Source: Pseudoalteromonas luteoviolacea NCIMB 1942
GTDB taxonomy: Bacteria > Pseudomonadota > Gammaproteobacteria > Enterobacterales > Alteromonadaceae
Direction: 5' to 3'
DNA length: 46,263 bases
NCBI RefSeq assembly: GCF_001625595.1
Contig: NZ_AUXT01000164.1
Coordinates: 1-46,263 of the forward strand
The notes under the pieces are model-generated. The model was not told the origin of the DNA and did no database searches. It worked only from the letters and a program-made list of their open reading frames with translations. A program made the translations under genes and the position numbers. Below, piece after piece: positions 37,744 through 46,243 of this stretch (positions are counted from its first letter, which is position 1; every line of letters starts with the position of its first letter).

Positions 37744-38034
37744 ATGAAGCAACTAGAGATTTTAGACGAAGAGCATATGTCTTGGCTCTTATTTCGATGT
37801 GGTGATGAGCACTTTATATCTGTTATAGCTGGAACGGTCGGGGTTTTTACATTAGAAGTTAAGTTATCAAATACAGAAGCCTCTATTTACGCAAGAAATG
37901 GTAAAAAATATATCGATGAGCTCGCGGATAGTATTCGGTACAATCCTAAGCACTTTGAAAGCCGATGTATTAAAGGGTTTAGACAGGCATATGATGTTCA
38001 ATCAGCATTGATAGAGTGGCGAGAACACAAGTAA
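37744..38034 (+). CDS. Small protein following the STAND gene, unknown
   Basis: A 96-residue soluble protein beginning MKQLEILDEEHMSWLLFRCGDEHF, with a beta-rich N-terminal half and a helical C-terminal half ending ALIEWREHK. I do not recognise it. It lies 35 bases after the STAND-nuclease gene, on the same strand, and before the tniQ operator. It could be a partner or inhibitor of the large protein, but this rests on position only. It is complete and has no membrane segment. Confidence 0.55.
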   Translation: MKQLEILDEEHMSWLLFRCGDEHFISVIAGTVGVFTLEVKLSNTEASIYARNGKKYIDELADSIRYNPKHFESRCIKGFRQAYDVQSALIEWREHK

Positions 38035-38091
38035 CTTATTTTCTTAATTAAAGTGACATTTCAACTTGCAATAAATAAGTATTCAGCTAAA

Positions 38092-38118
38092 CCTAAACTA
38101 AGGATTCCTTAGGTTAGG
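38092..38118. promoter_or_regulatory. 27-bp Xre-type operator immediately before tniQ
   Basis: The core CTAAG-GATTC-CTTAG (38098-38112) is embedded in a longer palindrome, with CCTAA at 38092-38096 and TTAGG at 38114-38118. It ends six bases before the tniQ ATG. The core is shared with the two sites upstream of xre, so Xre probably represses the tniQ-cas operon. Its position over the start region suits blocking transcription or early elongation. I could not pick a convincing -35/-10 pair nearby. Confidence 0.75.
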
Positions 38119-38124
38119 TTTGAA

Positions 38125-39303
38125 ATGCAACTCCTTTCTCAAACAACTCCATACCCTGATGAAACCATTGAAAGCTATTTGCTTCGTTTGTCTCAAGACA
38201 ATGGCTATCTTGGTTTTGCTGATATGGCCGATATTTTGTGGGATTGGCTGGTAACGCAAGATCATGAGCTTGAGGGAGCTTTTCCAAACGAGCTGCAATC
38301 GGTTGATGTGTATAAGGCATCGCAGTCGAGTAACTTCCGTGTTCGGGCATTGCGGTTGGTTGCGCAGTTAGCAGGGGTTGAAGCGTCTGAGCTGCTTAAC
38401 TTATGTTGGCTTCGCAGTAATACACAGTTTGGCGCTATCACGGCGGTTTCTCGTGGTGGATTATTGGTGCCTCGTCAGTTGCTTCGCAAGTCTAGCATTC
38501 CTGTTTGCACCGAATGTTTAAAGCAAGAAGCGTATATACCTTATCTTTGGCACTTAAGAGCCTATAAAGTTTGTCATAAGCATAGTCAGCAGTTAACTAG
38601 AATATGTGAGCAATGTAATGCTGAAATTGATTACAGAGTGTCTGAGGCGTTTTTAGAGTGTGAGTGTGGTACTGCAATCAAGCCAGGACCAAAGGCGAGT
38701 CAAGCAGACTTGAGGCTGGCAAGTGCCCTGACTAGTAATGCTGACGCAAAACTTGTTGGGCTTATGACTTGGCTTAGCCAATGGCAATCAATCAGCTATG
38801 ATGACGATGAGTTTAGCGAGCTGTTTGTTAGTTACTTTTCTAACTGGCCCCGTGGATTTGAGGGTGAACTAAGTAACACCGCCGAACTTGCAAAAGTAAA
38901 ACAGCTTAGGCCGTTTAATCACACCCCATTTAATGATGTATTCGGTAGCTTGCTTAAAGACAGCAAACTGGCGTGCGCTGGCTCGCAAGGCTACAACATG
39001 GTGCAGTTGGCCATCATTGCATTTTTAGCCAAGCTCGTTGAGCAAAACCCAAAGAAAAAACACCCAAACTTAGGTGATCTACTACTCTCTATGCTCGATG
39101 CCGCCGTAATTCTTGGTACAAGTACCGAGCAAGTGTTTAGGTTATACGAAGAGGGCTTTTTAGCAGCTGCTCAGCCACCTAAAAAGAATGCGTTTTTAAA
39201 TCCGAGCGATAATGTATTTTACCTCAGACAGATTATTGAATTACAACAGTCTTTTGCACCAAACATACCTAATAACCAACAACAATTTGTACCACCATGG
39301 TGA
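38125..39303 (+). CDS. tniQ: TniQ, Cascade-associated targeting protein
   Basis: TniQ joins the I-F3 Cascade and recruits TnsC to the guide-bound target. The 392-residue protein has the PYPDETIESYLLRLS N-terminus and zinc-binding clusters: Cys128/Cys131, Cys150/His153, Cys161/Cys164 and Cys179/Cys181. A helix-turn-helix-rich C-terminal half follows. Length is near that of I-F3 TniQ and shorter than TnsD. It opens the operon tniQ-cas8/5-cas7-cas6, and the next start is three bases after its stop. Confidence 0.94.
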   Translation: MQLLSQTTPYPDETIESYLLRLSQDNGYLGFADMADILWDWLVTQDHELEGAFPNELQSVDVYKASQSSNFRVRALRLVAQLAGVEASELLNLCWLRSNTQFGAITAVSRGGLLVPRQLLRKSSIPVCTECLKQEAYIPYLWHLRAYKVCHKHSQQLTRICEQCNAEIDYRVSEAFLECECGTAIKPGPKASQADLRLASALTSNADAKLVGLMTWLSQWQSISYDDDEFSELFVSYFSNWPRGFEGELSNTAELAKVKQLRPFNHTPFNDVFGSLLKDSKLACAGSQGYNMVQLAIIAFLAKLVEQNPKKKHPNLGDLLLSMLDAAVILGTSTEQVFRLYEEGFLAAAQPPKKNAFLNPSDNVFYLRQIIELQQSFAPNIPNNQQQFVPPW

Positions 39304-39306
39304 TCA

Positions 39307-41358
39307 ATGGAACTGCACACACTACTTCAAAATACCCCAAGTAAAGAGCTTACCCAAACGCTACGAGCTGCATTTGCACCATACTCTGAATATATTGATA
39401 TTACAGGGAGTGAGCCTCAAGCGTTGGTGATTTTAATTAATCTCACTTACAAGCGAAAAGACATTAAAGACTTAACGAGTGTGAGTGCCGCCAAAGCCGC
39501 ACTGCGTGATGAAAAACACCTTAAAACCTGTATTGATGAAGTTAAGTGGTATCACACTCATAATTTAAAATACCCTGATATTCGAGTTAGCCACCAAAGG
39601 CTATTGGCGCAAGTAGTTGATGATGGGCTTAAGGTAGTCAGTAGTAGAAGCTACCCAACGCAATTTGGCTGGTCGCACGACAGCGCTAAAATCAATCATG
39701 CTAAGTTGTTTTTAACAGGCTTTGTTTGGCGTGGTGAATATGTGAGTTTGGCTCAGCTGCTTGTAAAACAAGAGAGTTTTTGGGTAGCACAGTTTAGAGC
39801 GCTAGGGTTACTAAAAAGGGATGTTATAGCAGTGTGTGAGCAAATAGCCGCGCAGCTCCCCTGTGAAGATGTACCTGAGAAAATTAGTAATTACACCCCT
39901 CAGTTGCTTATTCCAATAGAGCATGACTACTTGAGTGTATCGCCCGTTGTGAGCCATGCCGTTTTAGCTGCGATGCAAGTGGCAACGCGCAGCGGTTTGC
40001 TTAAACGCGGGATCATTGAACACAATCGACCTGCAAATGTGGGAGAGCTGCCAAGCGCACTGGGAGGCAGAATGAACGTGCTTAAGTACTTTGCTAAAAC
40101 TTACAGTGCGACAACCGTTAACAACTACTACAGCCAAGACGAGCAACGGCTTTTTAATGTGTCGGCATTAAATAGTAAAACAGTGAGTGAGGCTTTGCTG
40201 GTGCTATCAAAGTCAAAGCCGTTTAATACGCTTAGGCAAAAGCGCTTAGCACGTATTGCTGCAACTAAGGCGTTACGAACAGCACTTTATGGATGGTTAG
40301 AAAAACTCATAAAGTTGGCGCAAAGCGAAGCGATAAATGACTCAGACTCTGAGCTAGTAAAGCTTTTAGCCACGCAAGAATACAAACAATTAGAGCTTGC
40401 TTTAAGCCAAGAGCTCAACAAGCAAATGAGCGGGCTTAAATACTTAAAACGTTATGCTTATCACCCAGAACTAATGCCTAGTTTAAAAACGCAACTTAGC
40501 TATGTGCTATCGCATCAAAATAATCAAGAGGACGAGTTTGAGGTGGAGCATATTCAGTACGTGCATTGTCAGAATTTACGTGTCTACAACGCCGAGGCAA
40601 TGCCGAACCCTTACCTTATGGGTATGCCTTCAATCACCGCGCTTGAAGGTTTGGGGCATCAATTTCAACGCAAGCTGCAAAAGCTGTTAGGCGGTGGCAT
40701 ACATGTGATTGGTGTGGCTGCGTATGTTCGCTCTTATCAATTGCACAACAATAAGCAGTTGCCAGAGCCTAATAAACTCAAAAAAGACGGTCAAAAGCGT
40801 GTGCCACTGCGTTCGGCAATTATGCAAATACCTAAGTGTGATATATGTTTTGATTTGGTATTTAGGGTGCAAACTGACAATCAAGCTGTTGCTCACGACT
40901 TGTCTGAAAACTTGCTAAAAGCAGCATTTCCATCGCGCTATGCGGGTGGGACGCTTCATCCGCCATCGTTATATGATCAAGTTGATTGGTGCCAAGTTTA
41001 TGCAAAGCCACTGGCATTGTATGAGCGTATCCGCTCGCTGCCTAAAGGTGGTTCGTGGCTATATCCCACATTGGTTGAAGTGAGCAGTTTTGAAGAATTG
41101 GCTGAGCAGTTAGCGCTGCGGCCCACTATGCGATCAGCGGCACTGGGTTACTTAGCCCTTGAAGAACCACAGTCAAGGCAAGGCTCAATCACGAAGTTAC
41201 ATTGCTATGTTGAACCTGTTATTGGGTTGCTTGAATGTGTAGATGCGGTCACAGTTCGGCTATCTGGTGCTCGGCATTTTTTTAATCACGGGTTTTGGGC
41301 CATGCATTGCAAAAAAGCATCTATGCTTATGAAAAAAGCCAAGTTTGAGTACGACTAA
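39307..41358 (+). CDS. cas8f: Cas8f-Cas5f fusion of type I-F3 Cascade
   Basis: The 683-residue protein takes the place and size of the fused Cas8/Cas5 large subunit typical of I-F3 CASTs. This subunit recognises the PAM and holds the crRNA 5' handle. Assignment comes mainly from position between tniQ and cas7 and from length; I cannot mark individual PAM residues. The C-terminal part (about 420-683), with YNAEAMPNPYLMGMPSITAL, resembles Csy2/Cas5f-like RAMP sequence. It overlaps cas7 by one base (TAATG). Confidence 0.9.
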   Translation: MELHTLLQNTPSKELTQTLRAAFAPYSEYIDITGSEPQALVILINLTYKRKDIKDLTSVSAAKAALRDEKHLKTCIDEVKWYHTHNLKYPDIRVSHQRLLAQVVDDGLKVVSSRSYPTQFGWSHDSAKINHAKLFLTGFVWRGEYVSLAQLLVKQESFWVAQFRALGLLKRDVIAVCEQIAAQLPCEDVPEKISNYTPQLLIPIEHDYLSVSPVVSHAVLAAMQVATRSGLLKRGIIEHNRPANVGELPSALGGRMNVLKYFAKTYSATTVNNYYSQDEQRLFNVSALNSKTVSEALLVLSKSKPFNTLRQKRLARIAATKALRTALYGWLEKLIKLAQSEAINDSDSELVKLLATQEYKQLELALSQELNKQMSGLKYLKRYAYHPELMPSLKTQLSYVLSHQNNQEDEFEVEHIQYVHCQNLRVYNAEAMPNPYLMGMPSITALEGLGHQFQRKLQKLLGGGIHVIGVAAYVRSYQLHNNKQLPEPNKLKKDGQKRVPLRSAIMQIPKCDICFDLVFRVQTDNQAVAHDLSENLLKAAFPSRYAGGTLHPPSLYDQVDWCQVYAKPLALYERIRSLPKGGSWLYPTLVEVSSFEELAEQLALRPTMRSAALGYLALEEPQSRQGSITKLHCYVEPVIGLLECVDAVTVRLSGARHFFNHGFWAMHCKKASMLMKKAKFEYD

Positions 41359-42380
41359 TGAAACTCCCGCGCCAGCTCTCATACACCCGCTCACTCTCGC
41401 CAGGTAAGGCGGTATTTTTTTATAAAACACCTGAAAGCGATTTTGAACCACTACAAATTGAACGACAAAAAATTCGTGGACAAAAGTCAGGCTTCGCCGA
41501 AGCCTATAAAAATGAAGCCACACCCAAAGAGCTAGCGCCACAAGACTTGGCCTTTGGTAACCCGCACACCATAGAGCTTTGCTACGTACCACCTACGGTA
41601 CAGCAACTCTATTGCCGGTTTTCGCTCAGAGTCGAAGCAAATAGCCTAGAGCCTAACGTATGTGGTGAGCCAAAAGTAAGTTACTGGCTTACACGGTTTA
41701 TGAGCACCTATAAGCAACATGGTGGCTTTGGGGAGTTGGCAAAACGCTATGCCAAAAACATTCTTATGTGTGAGTGGCTATGGCGAAACAAAACATCACC
41801 CAATGTGGACTTAGAGATAGTTGGAGAAGGATTTGACCCTATCAGCCTCACCAAAGCGAACCGTTTACGCTGGGATGGTAAATGGAGCGAGGCTGAAGAT
41901 GCGTTGCATACACTCACAGAAGTGATCCAAACAGGGCTAGAAGACCCATATAGCTTTTGCTTTTTAGAAGTAACCGCCAAGCTCGACACCTACTTTGGGC
42001 AAGAGATTTACCCAAGCCAGTCATTTGCAGAAAACGATGACGTAGCAAGAACCTACGCTTACACCCAAGTAGCGGGTAAAGACGCAGCCTGCTTTCATTC
42101 TCAAAAGGTGGGGGCGGCCATTCAAATGATTGATGACTGGTACGATGAAGACGCAAGTAAGCGGTTAAGAATTCACGAATACGGCGCAGATTACAAAAAC
42201 GTGATTGCCAGACGTGCACCAAGCAACAGTTTAGACTTTTATTCACTGCTAAAAAAAGTGGCGCTATATGTAAAAGAAATGGAGCAAAACGGCCTAAAAA
42301 ACCAAGAGCAAGCCAGCCATATTCACTATATAGCAGCCGTTTTAATCAAAGGCGGGTTATTCCAAAGGACCAAAGAATGA
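41358..42380 (+). CDS. cas7f: Cas7f (Csy3) Cascade backbone
   Basis: Cas7f forms the six-subunit filament along the crRNA, flipping out every sixth base of the guide:target pairing. The 340-residue length is right for Csy3. The N-terminal LSYTRSLSPGKAVFFYKT and the YAKNILMCEWLWRNK region are characteristic. It overlaps cas8/5 by one base and cas6 by four bases (ATGA), so the subunits are translationally coupled. Confidence 0.94.
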   Translation: MKLPRQLSYTRSLSPGKAVFFYKTPESDFEPLQIERQKIRGQKSGFAEAYKNEATPKELAPQDLAFGNPHTIELCYVPPTVQQLYCRFSLRVEANSLEPNVCGEPKVSYWLTRFMSTYKQHGGFGELAKRYAKNILMCEWLWRNKTSPNVDLEIVGEGFDPISLTKANRLRWDGKWSEAEDALHTLTEVIQTGLEDPYSFCFLEVTAKLDTYFGQEIYPSQSFAENDDVARTYAYTQVAGKDAACFHSQKVGAAIQMIDDWYDEDASKRLRIHEYGADYKNVIARRAPSNSLDFYSLLKKVALYVKEMEQNGLKNQEQASHIHYIAAVLIKGGLFQRTKE

Positions 42381-42967
42381 GCCGAGCTTATTTTACCATT
42401 ACTTACCTACCAGAAAATTGTGATGTAACCCTATTAGCAGGCCGCTGCATTGGCATATTGCACGGTTTTATGAACAAGCGAAGCAGCAACATTGGTGTAA
42501 GCTTCCCTGAATGGACCGACAAACACTTAGGTAATCAGATAGCTTTTGTAAGTGAAGATAAAGCCGCACTTAAAAACCTAAGTCAGCAAAACTACTTTGA
42601 AATGATGGCCCACGACAAACTATTTGAAATGTCAGCTATAAAGCCAGTACCAGTCGATGCCCCTGAAGTACAGATTATCCGCGACCAAAGCTTAGGTAAA
42701 TTGTTTATGGGTGAAAAGCGCCGCCGAATGGAACGCGCAAAACGCAGAGCCGAAGCACGTGGTGAGGAGTACATTCCACAGTACGTGCCGAACGATACAG
42801 AGATTAGCACATTTCATAAAATTCCCATTGCCAGCAAAAGCAATCAAAACGACTTTGTACTGCATCTAAGGTTAGAGCCAACAAATTCAATACAAAACAC
42901 GTATAACAGCTATGGCTTTGCAACAAACAAAGAATACAAAGGCAGTGTACCGTTGTTAACCTTTTAA
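42377..42967 (+). CDS. cas6f: Cas6f (Csy4) crRNA endonuclease
   Basis: Cas6f cuts the pre-crRNA at the base of each repeat hairpin and stays on the 3' end. The 196-residue protein has the active-site histidine at His29 (CIGILHGFM), the same number as in Pseudomonas Csy4. An arginine-rich segment (GEKRRRMERAKRRAEARGEE, about 114-133) can bind the hairpin major groove. Its substrates are the repeats starting 122 bases downstream. Confidence 0.94.
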   Translation: MSRAYFTITYLPENCDVTLLAGRCIGILHGFMNKRSSNIGVSFPEWTDKHLGNQIAFVSEDKAALKNLSQQNYFEMMAHDKLFEMSAIKPVPVDAPEVQIIRDQSLGKLFMGEKRRRMERAKRRAEARGEEYIPQYVPNDTEISTFHKIPIASKSNQNDFVLHLRLEPTNSIQNTYNSYGFATNKEYKGSVPLLTF

Positions 42968-43089
42968 ATCTCAATAGCTTTAGGAGTGTTGTATATCAGA
43001 GAGTTACGAGCCGTCGGTAAAACAAAGGTTATTCGTTAAAAGTTAGGATAATCGTATGGAACTTATGAAGTTTTAAGCTAATTTTAATA

Positions 43090-43418
43090 GTGTTCTGCCG
43101 CATAGGCAGCTGGAAATTTGCTTTGAATATGACGCTTGGAGAAGCTGCGGTGTTCTGCCGCATAGGCAGCTGGAAATCAACCCAGTAGCGAAAGACCCCA
43201 TACCAACCGGTGTTCTGCCGCATAGGCAGCTGGAAATGAAATAAAGTATCAGCGCCATTGTCTTTGCTCGTGTTCTGCCGCATAGGCAGCTGGAAATTGA
43301 GTAGTCGAAAAGCGATAAGATTGTTTTTTGTGACCTGCCGCATAGGCAGCTGAAATTAGGCCTGGAAGTAAACAACTACATCGTATGACATAAAACTGCC
43401 GAAAAGGCAGAGGCCAAT
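43090..43418 (+). CRISPR. Type I-F3 mini-array: 6 repeats, 5 spacers, last spacer homing
   Basis: Four identical 28-base repeats begin at 43090, 43150, 43210 and 43270, with 32-base spacers. Each has a CTGCC / GGCAG hairpin with GCATA loop. The fifth repeat (43330-43357) differs at several bases, changing the start to GTGAC and the handle to CTGAAATT. The sixth (about 43391-43418) keeps only the hairpin, with loop GAAAA. The spacer between them (43358-43389) targets ffs. Spacers 1-4 have no match I can recognise. The 122 bases between cas6 and the array are the leader; GATAAT at 43047-43052 is a possible -10 box. Confidence 0.95.
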
Positions 43419-43420
43419 TC

Positions 43421-43449
43421 AAAAGCCCCAGAATTTACTGGGGCTTTTT
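43421..43449 (+). terminator. Intrinsic terminator after the CRISPR array
   Basis: An 11-bp stem (AAAAGCCCCAG at 43421-43431, CTGGGGCTTTT at 43438-43448) with a 6-base loop is followed by T residues. It lies directly after the last repeat, so it ends the pre-crRNA and insulates the reverse transcriptase gene. Confidence 0.85.
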
Positions 43450-43479
43450 GTTCTAGTAACATATATTTTACTTTTCAGG

Positions 43480-45039
43480 TTGACGGAGATTAGACTAAAA
43501 GGGTTAACTAGGACAGGTATCAGTTACTATCAACAAGCCATTAATATTAGGGAAGATATGTCATCAATTAGCAACACAATAGAGTATTTCAAAGACGACT
43601 TCTCCAAAGGTTTGTTCCCACTAGATACAAACAAAATAGTGATCACGAATAATGCTAATGCGATCAGTGATTATGTCTACCAGCAAGTGCTTAACTCAAG
43701 CTCTACTAAAGAGCATTTTCTTCCTCAAGCAAGGTGTCATGCTGCGAAGCATGGTTTGCATCTAAGACGAACTTTTAAGCTTGACCCTGTTGCAGAATTT
43801 TACATTTACGATCTGGTATACAGGAATAAATCGTCATTTAGGAAAGATTTTTCTGAAAATAGATTAAGTTTTGGGCATCGCTTTCAAGATGGAAAACCTA
43901 TCCCTTTAAGCACCGCTTATCGTAAATTTAAGAGGGCGGTATCTAAGGCTAACAGTGAGTTTGAATATGGCTTAAAACTCGATATAGCCTCGTATTTTAA
44001 CTCAATTTATCATCATGACTTAGTCAAGTGGTTTGATAATGGTCGAGATCAGTCTGATGTAGAAGGTATAGGCCAGTTTTTGAGGGAAATAAATTCTGGT
44101 CGTAGCGTAGATTGTCTCCCTCAAGGAATCCACCCATGTAAGGTGATCGGCGCTGAGTTTTTGAAATTCATTGATAACTCTAGGCTTTTGAAATCAGAGC
44201 TGACATTACGGTTTATGGATGATATTTATATTTTTTCCGACGCAGAAAAAATGATACAGCATGACTTTTTATTGATTCAGCACTTAGCAGGTGAAAAGGG
44301 GTTAAGCTTCAATAATTCAAAAACTAAACAGGGTAAAGTCGCGTTGTCAGATGTAGATGAGCAAATTGAAGAAGTGAGAAAGCAGTTGCTGCATGTTCGA
44401 ACGGAATTAGTTGAAACCTACAATGGAGAAGAAGAGGTTGAAATTGAGGAAGAGCTTACACTCGCGCCCGAACAAGAAGAATATCTCTACTCCTTACTCC
44501 ACACTCCTGACTTAGAGGAAATGGATGCTGAACTGATACTCACATTCATGAGCGAAAAAGGTGAGGATGTTCTTGAGTACTTGACAGTTTTCTTTGAAAA
44601 ATTTCCTAACTTAAGTAAAAAAGTATTTTATTTCTGTAAGAACATCGATGACAAAAGTGGCTTAGCTCAGGTTATGGAGAGTCATTTAGACAACTCTGAA
44701 GTGGTCACTGAGGAGCAATTATTTTGGTTCGGAAAAATTGCAGAAGAACATTTGTCGGAAACCCCCGAGATAGGTTCGATTTTAATAAAGTTACTCGAAC
44801 ATAACTACGCTAGCGATATATCAAAAAGTAAAGTGTTAGAGTCTGCCGAGCAAAGGTTTGGACTGCCTGATATACGAGAACAATACTTACGTTTAGGAAG
44901 AGCCGATTGGCTAGCATGGTCTTCAGCGGTGGGCACCAGAGGGATGAGTCGCAACAATAGGAATCACTTGTTAAAGTATTTTAGCAATGTTTCCCAAATG
45001 AATTTTCTAGTTGCATCTTCTGTAAGGGAGCTTCCTTGA
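43480..45039 (+). CDS. Abi/UG-type reverse transcriptase (AbiA-like candidate)
   Basis: This 519-residue protein has a reverse transcriptase core. Motif A is KLDIASYFNSIYHH with Asp168, motif B is LPQGIHP (Gln215-Gly216), and motif C is FMDD (245-248); a SFNNSKTKQGK block follows. An acidic helical C-terminal region (about 300-519) has no recognisable RNase H, maturase or Cas1 domain. The N-terminal KLDPVAEFYIYDL and FRKDFS segments suggest the UG/Abi group, possibly AbiA, whose members act in phage defence. The start is TTG 43480, 31 bases after the array terminator; ATG 43558 is an alternative. The subgroup is from memory. Confidence 0.75.
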   Translation: MTEIRLKGLTRTGISYYQQAINIREDMSSISNTIEYFKDDFSKGLFPLDTNKIVITNNANAISDYVYQQVLNSSSTKEHFLPQARCHAAKHGLHLRRTFKLDPVAEFYIYDLVYRNKSSFRKDFSENRLSFGHRFQDGKPIPLSTAYRKFKRAVSKANSEFEYGLKLDIASYFNSIYHHDLVKWFDNGRDQSDVEGIGQFLREINSGRSVDCLPQGIHPCKVIGAEFLKFIDNSRLLKSELTLRFMDDIYIFSDAEKMIQHDFLLIQHLAGEKGLSFNNSKTKQGKVALSDVDEQIEEVRKQLLHVRTELVETYNGEEEVEIEEELTLAPEQEEYLYSLLHTPDLEEMDAELILTFMSEKGEDVLEYLTVFFEKFPNLSKKVFYFCKNIDDKSGLAQVMESHLDNSEVVTEEQLFWFGKIAEEHLSETPEIGSILIKLLEHNYASDISKSKVLESAEQRFGLPDIREQYLRLGRADWLAWSSAVGTRGMSRNNRNHLLKYFSNVSQMNFLVASSVRELP

Positions 45040-45065
45040 TTATTAAAAGATATTTGTGAATAAGG

Positions 45066-46145
45066 ATGAAAATGGAAGCAATTATTTTTCATGAAAGGCT
45101 TTACGAATTTAAAAAAGTCGAGTCACTTTTAGTGGATGCAAAAGTATTAATGAATCCCTATGCAATAGAGTCTGAAGAAACGTACAAACTTGAAAATTAT
45201 CTTTTAAATCCAGGACAGAGAGTGAGTTGCTTGTTAGATAGGAACATCGTTTCTTACCTTATAGATCTCGCTAAAGGTATACAACTTTCTGATAATTTCG
45301 AGCAAAGTCGGTGTCATAGGCTAGCAGCTGGACTCCAAGCTTTTTTCAATGCGGCTAAAATTACATCAGAACCGGGGCTTTCTTATCATGAATATATAGA
45401 GAGAACCTCTGTGAAAGCTGCTGATTTGGATCTTAGTTATTTTCGCTCGGCTGATAATATTGACGCAAATTACTATCTTGATATTTGTTTGAATAAGATA
45501 TCAAGCATTCCCAAAACCATAGTCCCAACGTTTGAAAGTGGTGAGCTGATAAGCTTCGATGAGTCGTATCGAGTCAAAGGTTTTGAATTTAATATTGTGG
45601 TTATCAAGAAAGCATTATGTATCCGTGCACAATGTAAAAATGACTACGAAGCTGTGGTTATGTTGCTAGATTGGATGTTTGAAGAGTATGTGTTCTGTGC
45701 TCCAGGGTTTTACTTCATGGCTATTTATTTCAGTCACAAGAGAATTCCGAAAATGTTGAAGTCCCAATCGGTGTTAGATGTGAGAAATGCGGCATGGGAT
45801 TTGGCTTTACTCCAACAGTGGATAAGTCTAGCTAATAATGATACTGGGCAGGCGTGGTATTTAGCAACTATGGATAAAGCTATAAGAGAAGTCGCCAATT
45901 TGATGCTGATTAAATCAACGGAGACAGAAAAAGACTACTTCGAGCGGCTTCAATATGAATTTTCACTCATGTGGGGGAAAAAGTTTGGAGGTGGTAGAAA
46001 GTTGTTTAAACGGCTTACTTTTTGGATGGAAAATCCAGAACATCCTCAAAGAAAAGCCTACCGTTCAAAAAATAATGACAATGAGTATATGCTTACCTTA
46101 AGAACCTCTGTAGATGAAGAGTATAAAAGATTAGCGACTCCTTAA
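45066..46145 (+). CDS. Unknown protein in tandem with the reverse transcriptase
   Basis: A 359-residue soluble protein that I do not recognise. It starts 26 bases after the reverse transcriptase stop, with TAAGG before ATG 45066, so the pair is probably one transcript. The N-terminal SCLLDRNIVSYLIDLAKG and the later LATMDKAIREVANLM place aspartates in settings that recall PIN-like ribonucleases. The other acids of a PIN site are not convincing, so this is only a suggestion. It has no membrane segments and ends in a basic stretch. Confidence 0.6.
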   Translation: MKMEAIIFHERLYEFKKVESLLVDAKVLMNPYAIESEETYKLENYLLNPGQRVSCLLDRNIVSYLIDLAKGIQLSDNFEQSRCHRLAAGLQAFFNAAKITSEPGLSYHEYIERTSVKAADLDLSYFRSADNIDANYYLDICLNKISSIPKTIVPTFESGELISFDESYRVKGFEFNIVVIKKALCIRAQCKNDYEAVVMLLDWMFEEYVFCAPGFYFMAIYFSHKRIPKMLKSQSVLDVRNAAWDLALLQQWISLANNDTGQAWYLATMDKAIREVANLMLIKSTETEKDYFERLQYEFSLMWGKKFGGGRKLFKRLTFWMENPEHPQRKAYRSKNNDNEYMLTLRTSVDEEYKRLATP

Positions 46146-46243
46146 GTACAGTTTATAGTCAAATAAACATATTGAAACCCAGGCTCCGTAACTTATAAAG
46201 TGAACAAAATGAGAAATTCAGCAGTTATATCAAATTGGTGTAT

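Noticed and set aside
43029..43375. Minus-strand open frames with repeated peptides across the CRISPR array
   Set aside because: The repeated peptide units are translations of the direct repeats in two frames; there is no ribosome-binding site and the array explains the pattern.
43480..45039. Reading the RT as a CRISPR-adaptation RT-Cas1 or as a retron
   Set aside because: No Cas1 or Cas6 fusion, no cas1/cas2 nearby, and no recognisable msr/msd-like RNA beside it. Sitting beside the array is better explained by cargo position.
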